A DNA stretch of 64,000 nt from an uncultured Rhodospirillales bacterium (GTDB lineage: Bacteria > Pseudomonadota > Alphaproteobacteria > CACIAM-22H2), in assembly GCA_937926175.1 (NCBI GenBank), contig CALANV010000044.1, positions 186,001 through 250,000 of the forward strand, given 5' to 3'. The notes below the pieces were generated by a model. The model saw only the letters and a list, made by a program, of their open reading frames with translations. It did not search any database and was not told the DNA's origin. The translations under genes and the position numbers were made by a program. Shown one piece after another: positions 52,332-62,029 of the stretch. Position 1 is the first letter of the stretch. Each line of letters begins with the position of its first letter.

Positions 52332-53324
52332 ATGATCGCTTTCGTCATCCGACGCCTGATTCAGTCGGTCCTGGTCATGATCGTGGTGGCGTTCGTCGCG
52401 TTTTCGCTGTTCACGTACGTCGGCGACCCCATCTCGATCATGCTCGGACAGGACTACACCGAGGCCGATCGCGCCCGCATCGCGGCCGAGCTTGGCCTTG
52501 ATCGCCCGTTCTTTGTGCAATTCGCCCGCTTCGTGGCGAATGCGGTACAGGGCGAGTTCGGGCTGTCCTACCGGCTGGCGCGGCCGGTCGATGAGCTGAT
52601 TGCGGAACGACTGCCGGCGACGCTCGAGCTGAGCCTCGTTGCTGCTATCTTCGCCCTCGTCGTCGGCGTTCCGATGGGCGTCTATACCGGTCTCAACCGC
52701 GACTCGTGGCTGAGCCGGGTGTTCATGACCGTGTCGCTGATCGGCGTGTCGCTGCCGACCTTTCTCATCGGCATTCTGCTCATCTTCGTTTTCGCCGTTC
52801 ACCTCGGCTGGCTGCCTTCGTTCGGTCGGGGCGAGGTCGTCCACATCGGATGGTGGTCGACGGGGCTGCTTACCGTAAGTGGGCTCAAAGCGCTGATCCT
52901 GCCGGCGATCACCCTCGGGCTGTTCCAGATGACCCTGATCATGCGGCTCGTCCGGTCGGAAATGCTCGAGGTGCTGCGGACCGACTACATCAAGTTCGCC
53001 CGCGCGCGCGGCCTTACCAATCGCGCCATTCATTTCGGCCATGCGCTCAAGAACACGCTGGTGCCGGTGATCACGATCACCGGCCTACAGCTCGGATCGA
53101 TCATTGCCTTCTCGATCATCACCGAGACGGTGTTCCAGTGGCCGGGCATGGGCCTCTTGTTCATTCAGTCGGTGAACTTCGCCGACATCCCGGTGATGGC
53201 TGCATATCTATGCTTGATCGCGTTCTTCTTCGTGGTAATCAACCTGATCGTTGATCTTCTCTATTACGTCGTCGACCCGCGGCTGCGCGCCGACCGCGGC
53301 GTCGCGGGCGGACATACCGGATAA
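52332..53324 (+). CDS. Dipeptide/oligopeptide-type ABC transporter permease (DppB-like)
   Basis: 330 residues with six helices: the N-terminal IQSVLVMIVVAFVAFSLFTY, then LELSLVAAIFALVVGVPMGV, VSLIGVSLPTFLIGILLIFV and the last in VMAAYLCLIAFFFVVINLI. YIKFARARGLTNRAIHFGHAL is the EAA loop that contacts the ATPase. Opens an intact set of four transporter genes behind the broken binding-protein gene. Real substrate unknown: dipeptides, oligopeptides, nickel and sugars all use this family. Confidence 0.92.
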   Translation: MIAFVIRRLIQSVLVMIVVAFVAFSLFTYVGDPISIMLGQDYTEADRARIAAELGLDRPFFVQFARFVANAVQGEFGLSYRLARPVDELIAERLPATLELSLVAAIFALVVGVPMGVYTGLNRDSWLSRVFMTVSLIGVSLPTFLIGILLIFVFAVHLGWLPSFGRGEVVHIGWWSTGLLTVSGLKALILPAITLGLFQMTLIMRLVRSEMLEVLRTDYIKFARARGLTNRAIHFGHALKNTLVPVITITGLQLGSIIAFSIITETVFQWPGMGLLFIQSVNFADIPVMAAYLCLIAFFFVVINLIVDLLYYVVDPRLRADRGVAGGHTG

Positions 53325-53329
53325 GCGGC

Positions 53330-54277
53330 ATGGCGACGACGCTCGACTCCGACCCGAAGACGACGCCCGGCCTGTGGGCGCGCTTCCTCGACAGCGACAT
53401 CTTCTACAGCTTCCGGCGCTCGCCGCTGACGATCGCCGCTGCCATCGTCACCGTCGTGTGCTTCGCGGGTGCATTCCTTGCGCCCTGGATTGCGCCGCAC
53501 AATCCGCTCGATCTCAGCTCCGTCGATCTGATGGACGCCTATACCCCGCCCGTCTGGATGGCGGAGGGTAATCCGCGCTTCATCCTCGGCACTGACGATC
53601 AGGGCCGCGACCTGCTGTCGGCGATCATGTACGGGGCGCGCATCTCGCTTATCGTCGGCTTCTGTTCGGTGATCTTCGCGATGGCGTTGGGCATTACGCT
53701 CGGTCTCGTCGCGGGCTATGCCGGCGGGGCGATCGATTCGCTCATCATGCGCATCGCCGATGTACAGCTCACGTTCCCGGCGATCCTGATCGCGCTGCTT
53801 ATCGACGGCATCGTCCGTGCCGCCTTTCCGCGTGACCTTCACGATCAACTCGCGCTCTATGTCCTGATCTTCGCGATCGGCCTGTCCTACTGGGTGCAGT
53901 ACGCGCGTACGGTCCGCGGATCGACGCTGGTCGAGAAGAACAGGGAATACGTTCAGGCGGCCCGTGTCATCGGCGTGCGACCGGTCCGGATTCTCTTCTC
54001 TCACATTCTGCCGAACGTCATCGGCCCGGTGCTGGTGATCGCGACCATCAATTTGGCGCTCGCTATCATTACCGAGGCGACGCTGTCCTTCCTCGGCGTC
54101 GGCATGCCGCCCACGCAGCCGTCGCTCGGCACCTTGATCCGCGTCGGCAACGATTTCCTGTTCTCGGGGGAATGGTGGATCACGCTGTTCCCGGGGGTCG
54201 CCCTGGTGACCATGGTGCTCGCCGTGAATCTGCTCGGTGACTGGCTGCGCGATGCGCTCAACCCCAAGCTCCGCTGA
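53330..54277 (+). CDS. Dipeptide/oligopeptide-type ABC transporter permease (DppC-like)
   Basis: 315 residues. A leading cytoplasmic segment with SFRRSPLTIAAAIVTVVC is followed by the periplasmic HNPLDLSSVDLMDAY block, then FILGTDDQGRDLLSAIMYGAR, the classical DppC/OppC signature. Helices then carry the EAA loop YVQAARVIGVRPVRILFSHI. The end FPGVALVTMVLAVNLLGDWL with RDALNPKLR is typical. It pairs with the permease 5 bp upstream. Confidence 0.93.
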   Translation: MATTLDSDPKTTPGLWARFLDSDIFYSFRRSPLTIAAAIVTVVCFAGAFLAPWIAPHNPLDLSSVDLMDAYTPPVWMAEGNPRFILGTDDQGRDLLSAIMYGARISLIVGFCSVIFAMALGITLGLVAGYAGGAIDSLIMRIADVQLTFPAILIALLIDGIVRAAFPRDLHDQLALYVLIFAIGLSYWVQYARTVRGSTLVEKNREYVQAARVIGVRPVRILFSHILPNVIGPVLVIATINLALAIITEATLSFLGVGMPPTQPSLGTLIRVGNDFLFSGEWWITLFPGVALVTMVLAVNLLGDWLRDALNPKLR

Positions 54278-54281
54278 GGCC

Positions 54282-55295
54282 ATGGCGCGCCCGCCCGCCA
54301 ACCATCCCCTGCTCGAGGTCCGCGACCTGCGGGTCGAGTTTCCGACGCGGCGCGGTACGCTCGTCGCCGTCGACGGGGTTTCGTTCCATATCGATCCGGG
54401 CGAGGTGCTCGGCGTGGTCGGCGAGTCGGGCGCCGGCAAGTCGCTTACGGGGGCCGCCATCATCGGCCTGCTCGAGCCGCCCGGGCGTATCGCCGGCGGC
54501 GAGATCCGTTTCGACGGGCGCCGCATCGACAACCTTCCGTATGAGCAGATGCGGCGCCTGCGCGGCAAGGAGATCGGCGCGGTCTTCCAGGATCCGCTGA
54601 CCTCGCTGAACCCGCTCTACACGATCGGCCGTCAGTTGACAGAGACGATCCTGACCCACCTGGATGTCACGCCGGCCGAGGCGCGGGAACGCGCGATCCG
54701 TCTGCTCCAGGACGTCGGCATTCCGGGGGCGGAGCGACGGATCGATCACTATCCGCACCAGTTTTCCGGCGGCATGCGTCAGCGCGTCGTCATCGCGCTG
54801 GCACTTTGTGCCAATCCGCGCCTCGTCATCGCGGACGAGCCGACCACGGCGCTCGACGTCTCGATCCAGGCCCAGATCATCACCCTGTTGAAGCGGCTGT
54901 GCCGCGAGCACGGCACGGCGGTGATGCTGGTGACGCACGACATGGGCGTGATCGCCGAGACCGCAGACCGCGTCGCCGTCATGTATGCCGGCCGGATTGC
55001 CGAGATCGGCCCCGTGCGGGATGTCATCAAGACGCCGAAGCATCCCTATACGATCGGGCTCATGGGTTCGATTCCCAAGATCGACCGCCGCGAGGCCCGG
55101 CTGGCACAGATCGACGGCGCCATGCCCCGGCTCAACGCCATTCCGCCCGGCTGCGCCTTTCATCCGCGCTGTCCCAAGGCGTTCGACCGCTGCCGCGTCG
55201 AACGGCCCGATCCGATCCATGTCGACCGCAGTCACGTCGCATGCTGGCTCTACGACCGTGACGACGTGCGGGTGGGGGCCGTCGTCGATGAATGA
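54282..55295 (+). CDS. Dipeptide/oligopeptide-type ABC transporter ATPase (DppD-like)
   Basis: 337 residues from ATG 54282. Walker A GESGAGKSLTGAAI (Ser-Leu in place of Ser-Thr), signature FSGGMRQRVVIALAL, Walker B LVIADEPTTALDVS, and LVTHDMGVIAETADRVAV. The C-terminal Cys-rich oligopeptide-transport region is IPPGCAFHPRCPKAFDRC, which may bind an Fe-S cluster. It is coupled to the next ATPase by an 8-bp overlap. Confidence 0.94.
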   Translation: MARPPANHPLLEVRDLRVEFPTRRGTLVAVDGVSFHIDPGEVLGVVGESGAGKSLTGAAIIGLLEPPGRIAGGEIRFDGRRIDNLPYEQMRRLRGKEIGAVFQDPLTSLNPLYTIGRQLTETILTHLDVTPAEARERAIRLLQDVGIPGAERRIDHYPHQFSGGMRQRVVIALALCANPRLVIADEPTTALDVSIQAQIITLLKRLCREHGTAVMLVTHDMGVIAETADRVAVMYAGRIAEIGPVRDVIKTPKHPYTIGLMGSIPKIDRREARLAQIDGAMPRLNAIPPGCAFHPRCPKAFDRCRVERPDPIHVDRSHVACWLYDRDDVRVGAVVDE

Positions 55296-56346
55296 CGCCA
55301 TGATGTCCACCGACGAACAGCCGCTTCTCGTCGCGCAGGATCTTGCGCGTTATTTCGACGTGTCGCCGCCCTGGCTCAACCGCGTGATCGAAGGCCAGCC
55401 GCGTCAGATCCTGCGCGCCGTCGACGGCGTCGACTTCGCCATCCGGCGCGGCGAGACGCTGTCGCTGGTTGGCGAGTCGGGTTGCGGCAAGTCGACCGTC
55501 GCGCGTCTCATCGTCGGGCTCTATCAACCGACCCGGGGCTCGATCATGTTCGAGGGCGTCGATCTTGCGACGCTGCGTACCCGCGCACAGGCCGCACCGA
55601 TACGCCGCCGCTTCCAGATGATTTTTCAGGACCCGTATGCCAGCCTGAATCCGCGCTGGCGGGTCGCGGATATCATCGCAGAACCGATCCGTACGCACCG
55701 TCTGATGACGGACCGGGCGGCGATCCGTTGCCGGGTCGACGAGCTGCTCCGGCAGGTCGGCCTTTCACCCTCGGACGGCGAGAAATACCCGCACGAGTTC
55801 TCCGGCGGCCAACGCCAGCGCATCTCGATTGCGCGGGCCCTGTCGAGCAAGCCCGATTTCCTCGTGTGCGACGAACCGACCTCGGCGCTCGACGTCTCGG
55901 TGCAGGCGCAGATCCTGAACCTGATGAAGGACCTGCAGCGCGAGCTGGGGCTTACCTACCTGTTCATCTCGCACAACCTCGCCGTCGTCTATCACATCTC
56001 GGATAGGGTCGGGGTCATGTATCTCGGTCGGCTCGTCGAGCTGGCCGACGTGGAGGAGCTGTTCGCGCGGCCGCAGCACCCCTATACGCGCATGCTGCTC
56101 GACGCGATCCCCGATCTCGAGATGACGGGTCGCCCCCGCACGCCCGTTGCGGGCGAGGTGCCCAACCCGATCAATCCGCCGGCCGGCTGCGCCTTCCATC
56201 CGCGTTGCCCGTGGGCCAATGAACGGTGCACGCGCGAGCGGCCGGAGATGAAGCCGGCGCCAAACGGCGCGCTCGTCGCATGCCATGCCGTGGAGGAGCG
56301 CCGCCTGCCACCCGCGCGCGCCGTTCCGCCGGGTTCTCCGATCTAG
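55288..56346 (+). CDS. Dipeptide/oligopeptide-type ABC transporter ATPase (DppF-like)
   Basis: 352 residues from ATG 55288. Walker A GESGCGKSTVARLI, signature FSGGQRQRISIARAL, Walker B FLVCDEPTSALDVS, and LFISHNLAVVYHISDRV. The C-terminal NPPAGCAFHPRCPWANERC is the family Cys-rich motif. As second ATPase it should form a heterodimer with the DppD-like protein. The operon has all transporter parts except an intact binding protein. Confidence 0.94.
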   Translation: MNDAMMSTDEQPLLVAQDLARYFDVSPPWLNRVIEGQPRQILRAVDGVDFAIRRGETLSLVGESGCGKSTVARLIVGLYQPTRGSIMFEGVDLATLRTRAQAAPIRRRFQMIFQDPYASLNPRWRVADIIAEPIRTHRLMTDRAAIRCRVDELLRQVGLSPSDGEKYPHEFSGGQRQRISIARALSSKPDFLVCDEPTSALDVSVQAQILNLMKDLQRELGLTYLFISHNLAVVYHISDRVGVMYLGRLVELADVEELFARPQHPYTRMLLDAIPDLEMTGRPRTPVAGEVPNPINPPAGCAFHPRCPWANERCTRERPEMKPAPNGALVACHAVEERRLPPARAVPPGSPI

Positions 56347-56417
56347 CGTGCACAATTCCCCGGCCGGCGGCCCTGGGCGCTTGCGTTTGAGGACCAGGGT
56401 GTGAACATATAGGGAAC

Positions 56418-56672
56418 ATGATTGCAGTGCTGTATCCTGTCCGTCTCGGCGACCGCGGGCGTCGGGCCGCAGGCTGGCTCGTTCTGTCCGAGGGGGCCGT
56501 GCGGGGTATCCTGAGCGCAGGCATGGACGGCGAGGTGATCCTGACCGCAGCGTGCGACCGGCGCATCCAGTCGGACCCGCCGATGATCTTCCGCGACCTC
56601 GCCGAAGCCCAGGCTTGGCTCTCGAAACGGCTGCGCGGAACCCGGCGCCGGTCTTCCGCATCGACTCATTAA
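56418..56672 (+). CDS. Small hypothetical protein, 84 residues
   Basis: Frame from ATG 56418 with high GC3, ending 20 bp before the DUF6306 gene. It shows a beta-helix-like start (AGWLVLSEGAVRGILSAGM), an acidic turn and a helical end (FRDLAEAQAWLSKRL). No family recognised. It reads in the same direction as its neighbours but lacks a strong ribosome site. Confidence 0.45.
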   Translation: MIAVLYPVRLGDRGRRAAGWLVLSEGAVRGILSAGMDGEVILTAACDRRIQSDPPMIFRDLAEAQAWLSKRLRGTRRRSSASTH

Positions 56673-56692
56673 GGCAGCGCTGAGGAGGGACG

Positions 56693-57235
56693 ATGCCCAA
56701 ATCCACACCCGATCCCGGCAACGACGACGGCCACGAACGCGAGGCGCGCATCGAGACGAGCTCGCCGCCGTGTTTCGCGCACGAGATGGATCCCGTCTAT
56801 GCCGACTATATGGCGCGGGACGAGATCATTGCCTTCCTCAACGTCTTGCTGGAAGGTGAGCGGGCGGGGGCGAAGGCTGCCGCCTTGCTGCAGTCGGAGG
56901 CGGCGTCGGACGATTTTCGGCAGGCGGTTCATCCGGTCGGCGTGGACGAGGGGCGGTTCTGCGCGATGCTGTCGCGGCACATCACGCGCCTCGGCGGGAC
57001 GCCGAGCCCGACGACCGGCGCGTTCTACGGGAAATTTCGCGCCGTCGCGGGGCTGAGGGCGCGGCTCGCGTTCCTCAACCGCGGGCAGGACTGGGTGGTG
57101 CGCAAGCTCAACGAAACGCTGCCGCGGATTCAGGACGAATCCCTTTACGCCGATCTGCGCGAGATGCGCGACGTGCATGTGCACAACATCGAGCGCTGCA
57201 CGGCGCTGATGGCCGCGTTGCCGCCGACGGCGTAG
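56693..57235 (+). CDS. DUF6306-type ferritin-like protein
   Basis: 180 residues, helical. The repeat of Glu and Glu-x-x-His residues (FLNVLLEGERAGAKAAALL, VDEGRFCAMLSRHI and LREMRDVHVHNIERC) suggests a four-helix-bundle metal site, as in ferritin-like proteins. It matches my memory of DUF6306, often near stress genes. A GAGGAGG-like site precedes the ATG. A role in metal storage or oxidative stress is guessed from fold only. Confidence 0.65.
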   Translation: MPKSTPDPGNDDGHEREARIETSSPPCFAHEMDPVYADYMARDEIIAFLNVLLEGERAGAKAAALLQSEAASDDFRQAVHPVGVDEGRFCAMLSRHITRLGGTPSPTTGAFYGKFRAVAGLRARLAFLNRGQDWVVRKLNETLPRIQDESLYADLREMRDVHVHNIERCTALMAALPPTA

Positions 57236-57255
57236 ACAGCAGGCGGGGCCAAGGC

Positions 57256-57612
57256 ATGATCAGGGTCAAGAACGTTCACGACGAGCGGACGCCAGATGAC
57301 GGCTTCCGCGTTCTGGTGGACCGGATCTGGCCGCGCGGCGTCACCAAGGAAAGGGCGGGGATCGACCTGTGGCTCAAGGACGTCGCGCCCAGCACCGAGC
57401 TCCGGCAATGGTTCGACCATGATCCCGCCCGCTGGGACGAGTTCCGCCGGCGCTATGCCCGCGAGCTCGCCGGCAAAGGCGAGGCGCTTGCCTTGCTGCG
57501 GCGCCATGCGCAGACGGGCACGTTGACCCTCGTCTTCGGCGCGCGCGACCGGGAGCACAACAACGCCGTCGCGCTGAGGGAGTTTCTGCTGGGATCCGCG
57601 CCGAAGTCCTGA
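57256..57612 (+). CDS. DUF488-family protein (YeaO-like)
   Basis: 118 residues. Family blocks are VLVDRIWPRGVTKERAGIDL, then WLKDVAPSTELRQWFDHD and RFRRRYARELAGK-like FRRRYAREL, ending TLVFGARDREHNNAVALREF. The family is widespread, soluble and of unknown function. It follows the DUF6306 gene by 20 bp and converges with manC by about 20 bp. Co-transcription with the DUF6306 gene is likely. Confidence 0.88.
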   Translation: MIRVKNVHDERTPDDGFRVLVDRIWPRGVTKERAGIDLWLKDVAPSTELRQWFDHDPARWDEFRRRYARELAGKGEALALLRRHAQTGTLTLVFGARDREHNNAVALREFLLGSAPKS

Positions 57613-57632
57613 AATACGCCCGTGCCGCGGCG

Positions 57633-59060
57633 TCACTTCCGCCCATAGGTGTCGTCGAGGCGGACGATGTCATCCTCGCCGAGATAACTGCCCGACTGCA
57701 CCTCGATCAGGTGAAGCGGACCGGGGCCCGGATTCTCGAGGCGATGGATGCAGCCGACCGGGATGTAGGTCGACATATTCTCGCGCAGGGTGAGGAGGTC
57801 CTCGTCGCGCGTGACGCGGGCGACGCCGCTGACCACCACCCAGTGTTCGGCACGATGCGCATGCTTCTGCAGCGACAGCTTGTGTCCGGGCTTGACCATG
57901 ATGTGCTTCACCTGATGCCGCGGGCCGGCATCGATGCACTGGTAGCTGCCCCAGGGCCGGTACACAATCGGGTGCGACGTCGCCTCGCTGCGGCCCTTGG
58001 CCTTGAGTTCCTCCACGATGTTCTTGACGTTCTGGACGCGATCTTTCTTCGCGACGAGGACCACGTCGCTGGTCGCGACCACGACCACGTCCTCGACGCC
58101 GAGGGTCGACAGCAGAATGCGGTCGCTGCGCAGATAGGAGTTGCGCGTATCGTGGGCAATGACGTCGCCGATCGTCACGTTGCCGCCGGCATCCTTGTCG
58201 CCCAGTTCCCACAGTGCCGACCAGGCGCCGACGTCGCTCCACCCGAGCTGCGCCGGCACGACCGCCGCGACGTTCGTCTTTTCCATGACGGCGTAGTCCA
58301 CCGATTTCGACGGACAGCGCGCGAACGCGTCCTTGGCCAGGCGCACGAATTCGAGATCGGTCACGGCACCAGCAACCGCATCCTGGGCCGCCTGCAGCAT
58401 CTCGGGTTCGTACCGGGCCAGCTCGTCGAGGAAGAGCCGCGCCGGAAACAGGAACATGCCGCTGTTCCATGACCACGCGCCGTCGGCGATGAAGGATCGT
58501 GCCGTCGCCAGGTCCGGCTTCTCTACGAAACGCGCGATCGCGTAGGCTCCGTCGATTCCCTGCAGTGCGGCATCGCGGCGGATGTAGCCGTAGCCGGTCT
58601 CCGGACCGGTCGGGGCGATGCCGAAGGTGACGAGTCTGCCGGTGCGGGCGGCCGCTGCTGCCGTTGCCACGGCCGCATGGAACGCCGCGAGCTCGGTGAC
58701 GACATGGTCCGACGGCAGGACCAGGATCAGGGCATCGGGATCGTCCGCCGCGGCCATGATCGCTGCGACGGCGACCGCCGGCGCCGTGTTGCGCGGCAGC
58801 GGTTCGAGCACGATCGCCCGCGGCTTGATGTCCAGTAGGCGGAGTTGCTCGGCGATGATGAAGCGATGTTCGTCGTTGCAGACGACCAGCGGCGGCGCAT
58901 ACGACGCGCCGCTGATGCGGCGGACCGTCTCCTGAAATAGGCTGTATTCCGAGACGAGCGGCAGAAGCTGTTTGGGATAAAGCTCGCGCGACAATGGCCA
59001 CAGGCGCGTACCTGCGCCGCCCGACAGAATTACCGGTACGATCTTCGGCTCATCGGCCAT
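57633..59060 (-). CDS. manC: Mannose-1-phosphate guanylyltransferase / mannose-6-phosphate isomerase
   Basis: 475 residues. The N-terminal nucleotidyltransferase has PVILSGGAGTRLWPLSRELY with PKQLLPL, the pyrophosphorylase signature, and RFVEKPD. The C-terminal cupin is the isomerase half, with a metal-site His cluster in KLSLQKHAHRAEHWVVVSG. It makes GDP-mannose for exopolysaccharide, LPS or glycoconjugate synthesis. A lone gene here, with no other sugar genes next to it. Confidence 0.95.
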   Translation of the reverse strand: MADEPKIVPVILSGGAGTRLWPLSRELYPKQLLPLVSEYSLFQETVRRISGASYAPPLVVCNDEHRFIIAEQLRLLDIKPRAIVLEPLPRNTAPAVAVAAIMAAADDPDALILVLPSDHVVTELAAFHAAVATAAAAARTGRLVTFGIAPTGPETGYGYIRRDAALQGIDGAYAIARFVEKPDLATARSFIADGAWSWNSGMFLFPARLFLDELARYEPEMLQAAQDAVAGAVTDLEFVRLAKDAFARCPSKSVDYAVMEKTNVAAVVPAQLGWSDVGAWSALWELGDKDAGGNVTIGDVIAHDTRNSYLRSDRILLSTLGVEDVVVVATSDVVLVAKKDRVQNVKNIVEELKAKGRSEATSHPIVYRPWGSYQCIDAGPRHQVKHIMVKPGHKLSLQKHAHRAEHWVVVSGVARVTRDEDLLTLRENMSTYIPVGCIHRLENPGPGPLHLIEVQSGSYLGEDDIVRLDDTYGRK

Positions 59061-59242
59061 GTCGCCCTCATGCTGGAGTGTTTCTGCTAGCGCAAATCCC
59101 GAACGTCGCCAATACCGTATGCAGGAACCTTGGCCGCATCCATCGAGTTAAGTCGCTGCGAGACGCACCGGTTCGGCTTCGGTTGCGTCTCATTCCATGC
59201 CGCCGGCCGGTCGGTCTCCGGCCGGTACCTCAGGAGGATGCC

Positions 59243-60073
59243 ATGCCCTTCAAAGACCTGCTCGTGCATGTCGGTACGGACCGGGCGAATGACGACCGGC
59301 TCGACTATGCGCTTCGTTTCGCCCAGGCCCACGAGGCGCATTTGACCACGTTGTATTCGCCGGCCGGGCGCGCCATCCCGACCTTCGTGTCCGCACACCT
59401 GCCGCCGGCGGTGATCGAGGAAAGCGCGCGCATGGCCGAAGAGATTGCATCGCGGTTGGAAAAGCAGGTGCGGGATGCCGGCGACCGCGCTGGGATCGCG
59501 CTGGAATGGCGCCTCGTCGGGGACGCGATGCCGGAAGCGGCAATGATCCACGCGCGCCATGCGGACCTGACCATCGTCGGCCAAGGGGCAGACGAGGAGG
59601 ACGATCGGCCGAACCTGTCGCGCATGGTGGTCGAGAGTCTCCTGCTCGGCAGCGGCCGCCCGGTCCTGGTCGTGCCCAGCTACGGGCGCTTTCCGACGGT
59701 CGGCGAGCGGGTGCTGGTTGCGTGGAACGCGACGCGCGAGGCCGCCCGCGCCCTCAACGATGCGCTGCCAATCCTGAAGCGGGCGAAGGCGGTCACGGTG
59801 CTGTCGGTCGATCCGCCGGATGCCGCCCGGCGCATACCCGGGGCGGATGTCGCGCTGCATCTCGCCCGACACGGCGTGAAAGTAGAGGCGACGAGCGCCT
59901 ATGCCAAGGATATCGACGTTGGCGACGTTCTGCTGTCGCATGCCGCAGATCTCGGGGCCGACATGATCGTGGCGGGCGGCTATGGACACACGCGTGCCCG
60001 CGAGATGGTGTTCGGCGGCGTGACGCGCCATCTGCTCGCGCACATGACGGTTCCCGTACTCATGTCGCATTAG
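59243..60073 (+). CDS. Universal stress protein, tandem Usp domains
   Basis: 276 residues from ATG 59243, with CAGGAGG upstream. The first domain starts MPFKDLLVHVGTDRANDDRL and ends TIVGQGADEEDDRPNLSRM; the second starts RVLVAWNATREAARALNDAL and ends with the complete nucleotide loop VAGGYGHTRAREMVFGGVT (G-x2-G-x9-G). It is thus more likely to bind ATP than the Usp at 33302. It stands divergent from manC. Confidence 0.9.
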   Translation: MPFKDLLVHVGTDRANDDRLDYALRFAQAHEAHLTTLYSPAGRAIPTFVSAHLPPAVIEESARMAEEIASRLEKQVRDAGDRAGIALEWRLVGDAMPEAAMIHARHADLTIVGQGADEEDDRPNLSRMVVESLLLGSGRPVLVVPSYGRFPTVGERVLVAWNATREAARALNDALPILKRAKAVTVLSVDPPDAARRIPGADVALHLARHGVKVEATSAYAKDIDVGDVLLSHAADLGADMIVAGGYGHTRAREMVFGGVTRHLLAHMTVPVLMSH

Positions 60074-60181
60074 GGATGGCATCGCGCCGGACCAGAGCCG
60101 TTCGTGATCTGACGTACGGTCAAGGCTGGCGCGCGAAAGCGGCACGGGCCCCGGACAGTATGACGGATTATTCTGGCCGCC

Positions 60182-61153
60182 ATGTCGACCGTCACCACCG
60201 CCGATACGCGTGCCACACTCTGGCTCGGCCTCGGCACCGGACTCGTCACCGCCCTGCTGTGGGGAAGTTGGGCGGTGGTCTCGCGCGTCGGACTGACTGG
60301 TGCACTGGATTTCCACGACGTCACCGCCCTGCGCTACACGGTTTCCGGTATCGTGCTGCTCCCGGTCCTGCTGCGGCAGCGGGTGAATTGGCACGGCATT
60401 GCCGGTGTCCCGTGGCATGCCATCTTCCTCATGCTGATCGGTGCGGGCGCACCCTACGCACTCGTCGTCTTTGCCGGGCTGCAGGTGGCGCCGGCCAGCC
60501 ATCAGGCAGTAATCGGTCCGTCAGGGGTTCTCCTGTTTACGGCGGGGCTGAGCGCCCTTTTCCTCGGTGAGCGGTTCGACCGCCGTCAGCTTGCCGGCAT
60601 GACCGTTGTGATGGCCGGCGTCGGGGCGATCGGCTGGCACGGGTTGGCCGGCGACACCGACATTGGCCGCGGACATCTGCTGTTCGTCGCCGCGACGCTG
60701 CTCTGGTCGGTGTTCACCGTAACTGCCCGGGCCTGGCGCATCGATGCGCTCGTCGCCACCGCGATCGTGTCCGTGGTCTCGTTCGTCACCTATCTGCCGT
60801 TCTATCTGCTGATTGCCGGCGGACGTCTGCTGGCGGCGCCGGTGCTCGAGGTGGCGTTCCAGGGCATCTATCAGGGGCTCATCACCGGCGTGATCGCGCT
60901 CGCCCTTTACATGCGTACTGTCGCCCTGCTCGGCGCCGGGCGCGCGGCTCTGTTCGTCTCGCTGGTGCCGGCCATGGCCGCGGCGCTGGCCGTACCGGTG
61001 CTGGGCGAGGCGCTGGCGACGTCCACACTCGTCGGCGTCGTGCTGGTCACGATCGGCATGGCCATAGCGGTGGGGCGCGGTGCGGTCGGTCCGGGCCGGG
61101 CGGCGGCCACCGCAGGCCAGAGCGGCGGCGTGGTGCCGGGGTCGAAGCCTTGA
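60182..61153 (+). CDS. EamA-family (DMT superfamily) transporter
   Basis: 323 residues with about ten helices in two EamA repeats. The first repeat opens GLGTGLVTALLWGSWAVVSRVG, and ends QAVIGPSGVLLFTAGLSALF with LGERFDRRQLAGM. The second has LLFVAATLLWSVFTVTARAW and AALFVSLVPAMAAALAVPVL with LGEAL. Such proteins export amino acids or other metabolites. It is convergent with the permease gene ending at 61157. Confidence 0.87.
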   Translation: MSTVTTADTRATLWLGLGTGLVTALLWGSWAVVSRVGLTGALDFHDVTALRYTVSGIVLLPVLLRQRVNWHGIAGVPWHAIFLMLIGAGAPYALVVFAGLQVAPASHQAVIGPSGVLLFTAGLSALFLGERFDRRQLAGMTVVMAGVGAIGWHGLAGDTDIGRGHLLFVAATLLWSVFTVTARAWRIDALVATAIVSVVSFVTYLPFYLLIAGGRLLAAPVLEVAFQGIYQGLITGVIALALYMRTVALLGAGRAALFVSLVPAMAAALAVPVLGEALATSTLVGVVLVTIGMAIAVGRGAVGPGRAAATAGQSGGVVPGSKP

Positions 61154-61156
61154 GCG

Positions 61157-62029
61157 CTACCGTCGCACGACTGCCCGCGGATCCAGCCATTCCTGAATGG
61201 CATCGCCCAGCAGGTTGCATGCGCTGACCGTGATCAGGATCAGGACGCCCGGGTAGAACGCCAGCAGCGGCGCCTCCCAGATCACTTCCTGGGCATTCGT
61301 CAGCATGTTGCCCCAGCTCGGCAGCGGCGGTTGAATGCCGAGCCCGAGGAAGCTCAGCACTGACTCGAACAGGATGATCTGGCCGACAGCGAGCGTCGTC
61401 GCGACGATGATCGGCGAGGCCGCGTTGGGCAGGATGTGGACGGCCATGATACGCACGTGACCCGCGCCGAGTGCGGCGGCGGCGCGCACGAAATCGCGGC
61501 TCTTCAGGCTGAGTGTGGTGCCGCGGACGAGCCGCGCGACGGTCGTCCAGCCGACGAGGGCGGTGATCAGGATGATGCGGTAGAGGCTCACGCGCTCGGA
61601 TTCGGCAATCGCCGGCGGGAGGCCGAGTTCGCCGAGATCGACGGCCGCCAGTACGATCAGGAGCGGCAGCAGCGGCAGCGCGATCACGCCATCGGTCACC
61701 CGCATCAGCATAGTGTCGAGCCGGCCACCGAAATATCCGGCCAACAGGCCGACGACGGTGCCGATCGATGCGGCCATGATCGCCGCGACGATGCCGACCG
61801 TAAGGGAAATCCGCCCGCCATAGAGCAGGCGCAACAGAACGTCGCGTCCAAGCTCGTCGGTGCCGAGCGGATGCGCGAGGGACGGCGGCTCGTAACGCTG
61901 CAACAGGTCGGCCTCGGTTATGTCGTGACCCATCGCCGCGGCGATGAGGGGGGCTGCGGCCGCCAGGACGACGAGCGTTGCCAGCGTCGCGGCGGCCGCG
62001 ATGCCGAGGCTGCGTCTCGCATCCGTCAT
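61157..62029 (-). CDS. Dipeptide-type ABC transporter permease (DppC-like), second system
   Basis: 290 residues. Markers are LQRYEPPSLAHPLGTDELGR then DVLLRLLYGGRISLTVGIVA, the EAA loop FVRAAAALGAGHVRIMAVHI, and AFYPGVLILITVSACNLLGD near the C-terminus. The start overlaps the DppB-like stop by 4 bp (ATGA). Unlike the system at 52332, no ATPase gene follows: the next gene is convergent. Confidence 0.92.
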   Translation of the reverse strand: MTDARRSLGIAAAATLATLVVLAAAAPLIAAAMGHDITEADLLQRYEPPSLAHPLGTDELGRDVLLRLLYGGRISLTVGIVAAIMAASIGTVVGLLAGYFGGRLDTMLMRVTDGVIALPLLPLLIVLAAVDLGELGLPPAIAESERVSLYRIILITALVGWTTVARLVRGTTLSLKSRDFVRAAAALGAGHVRIMAVHILPNAASPIIVATTLAVGQIILFESVLSFLGLGIQPPLPSWGNMLTNAQEVIWEAPLLAFYPGVLILITVSACNLLGDAIQEWLDPRAVVRR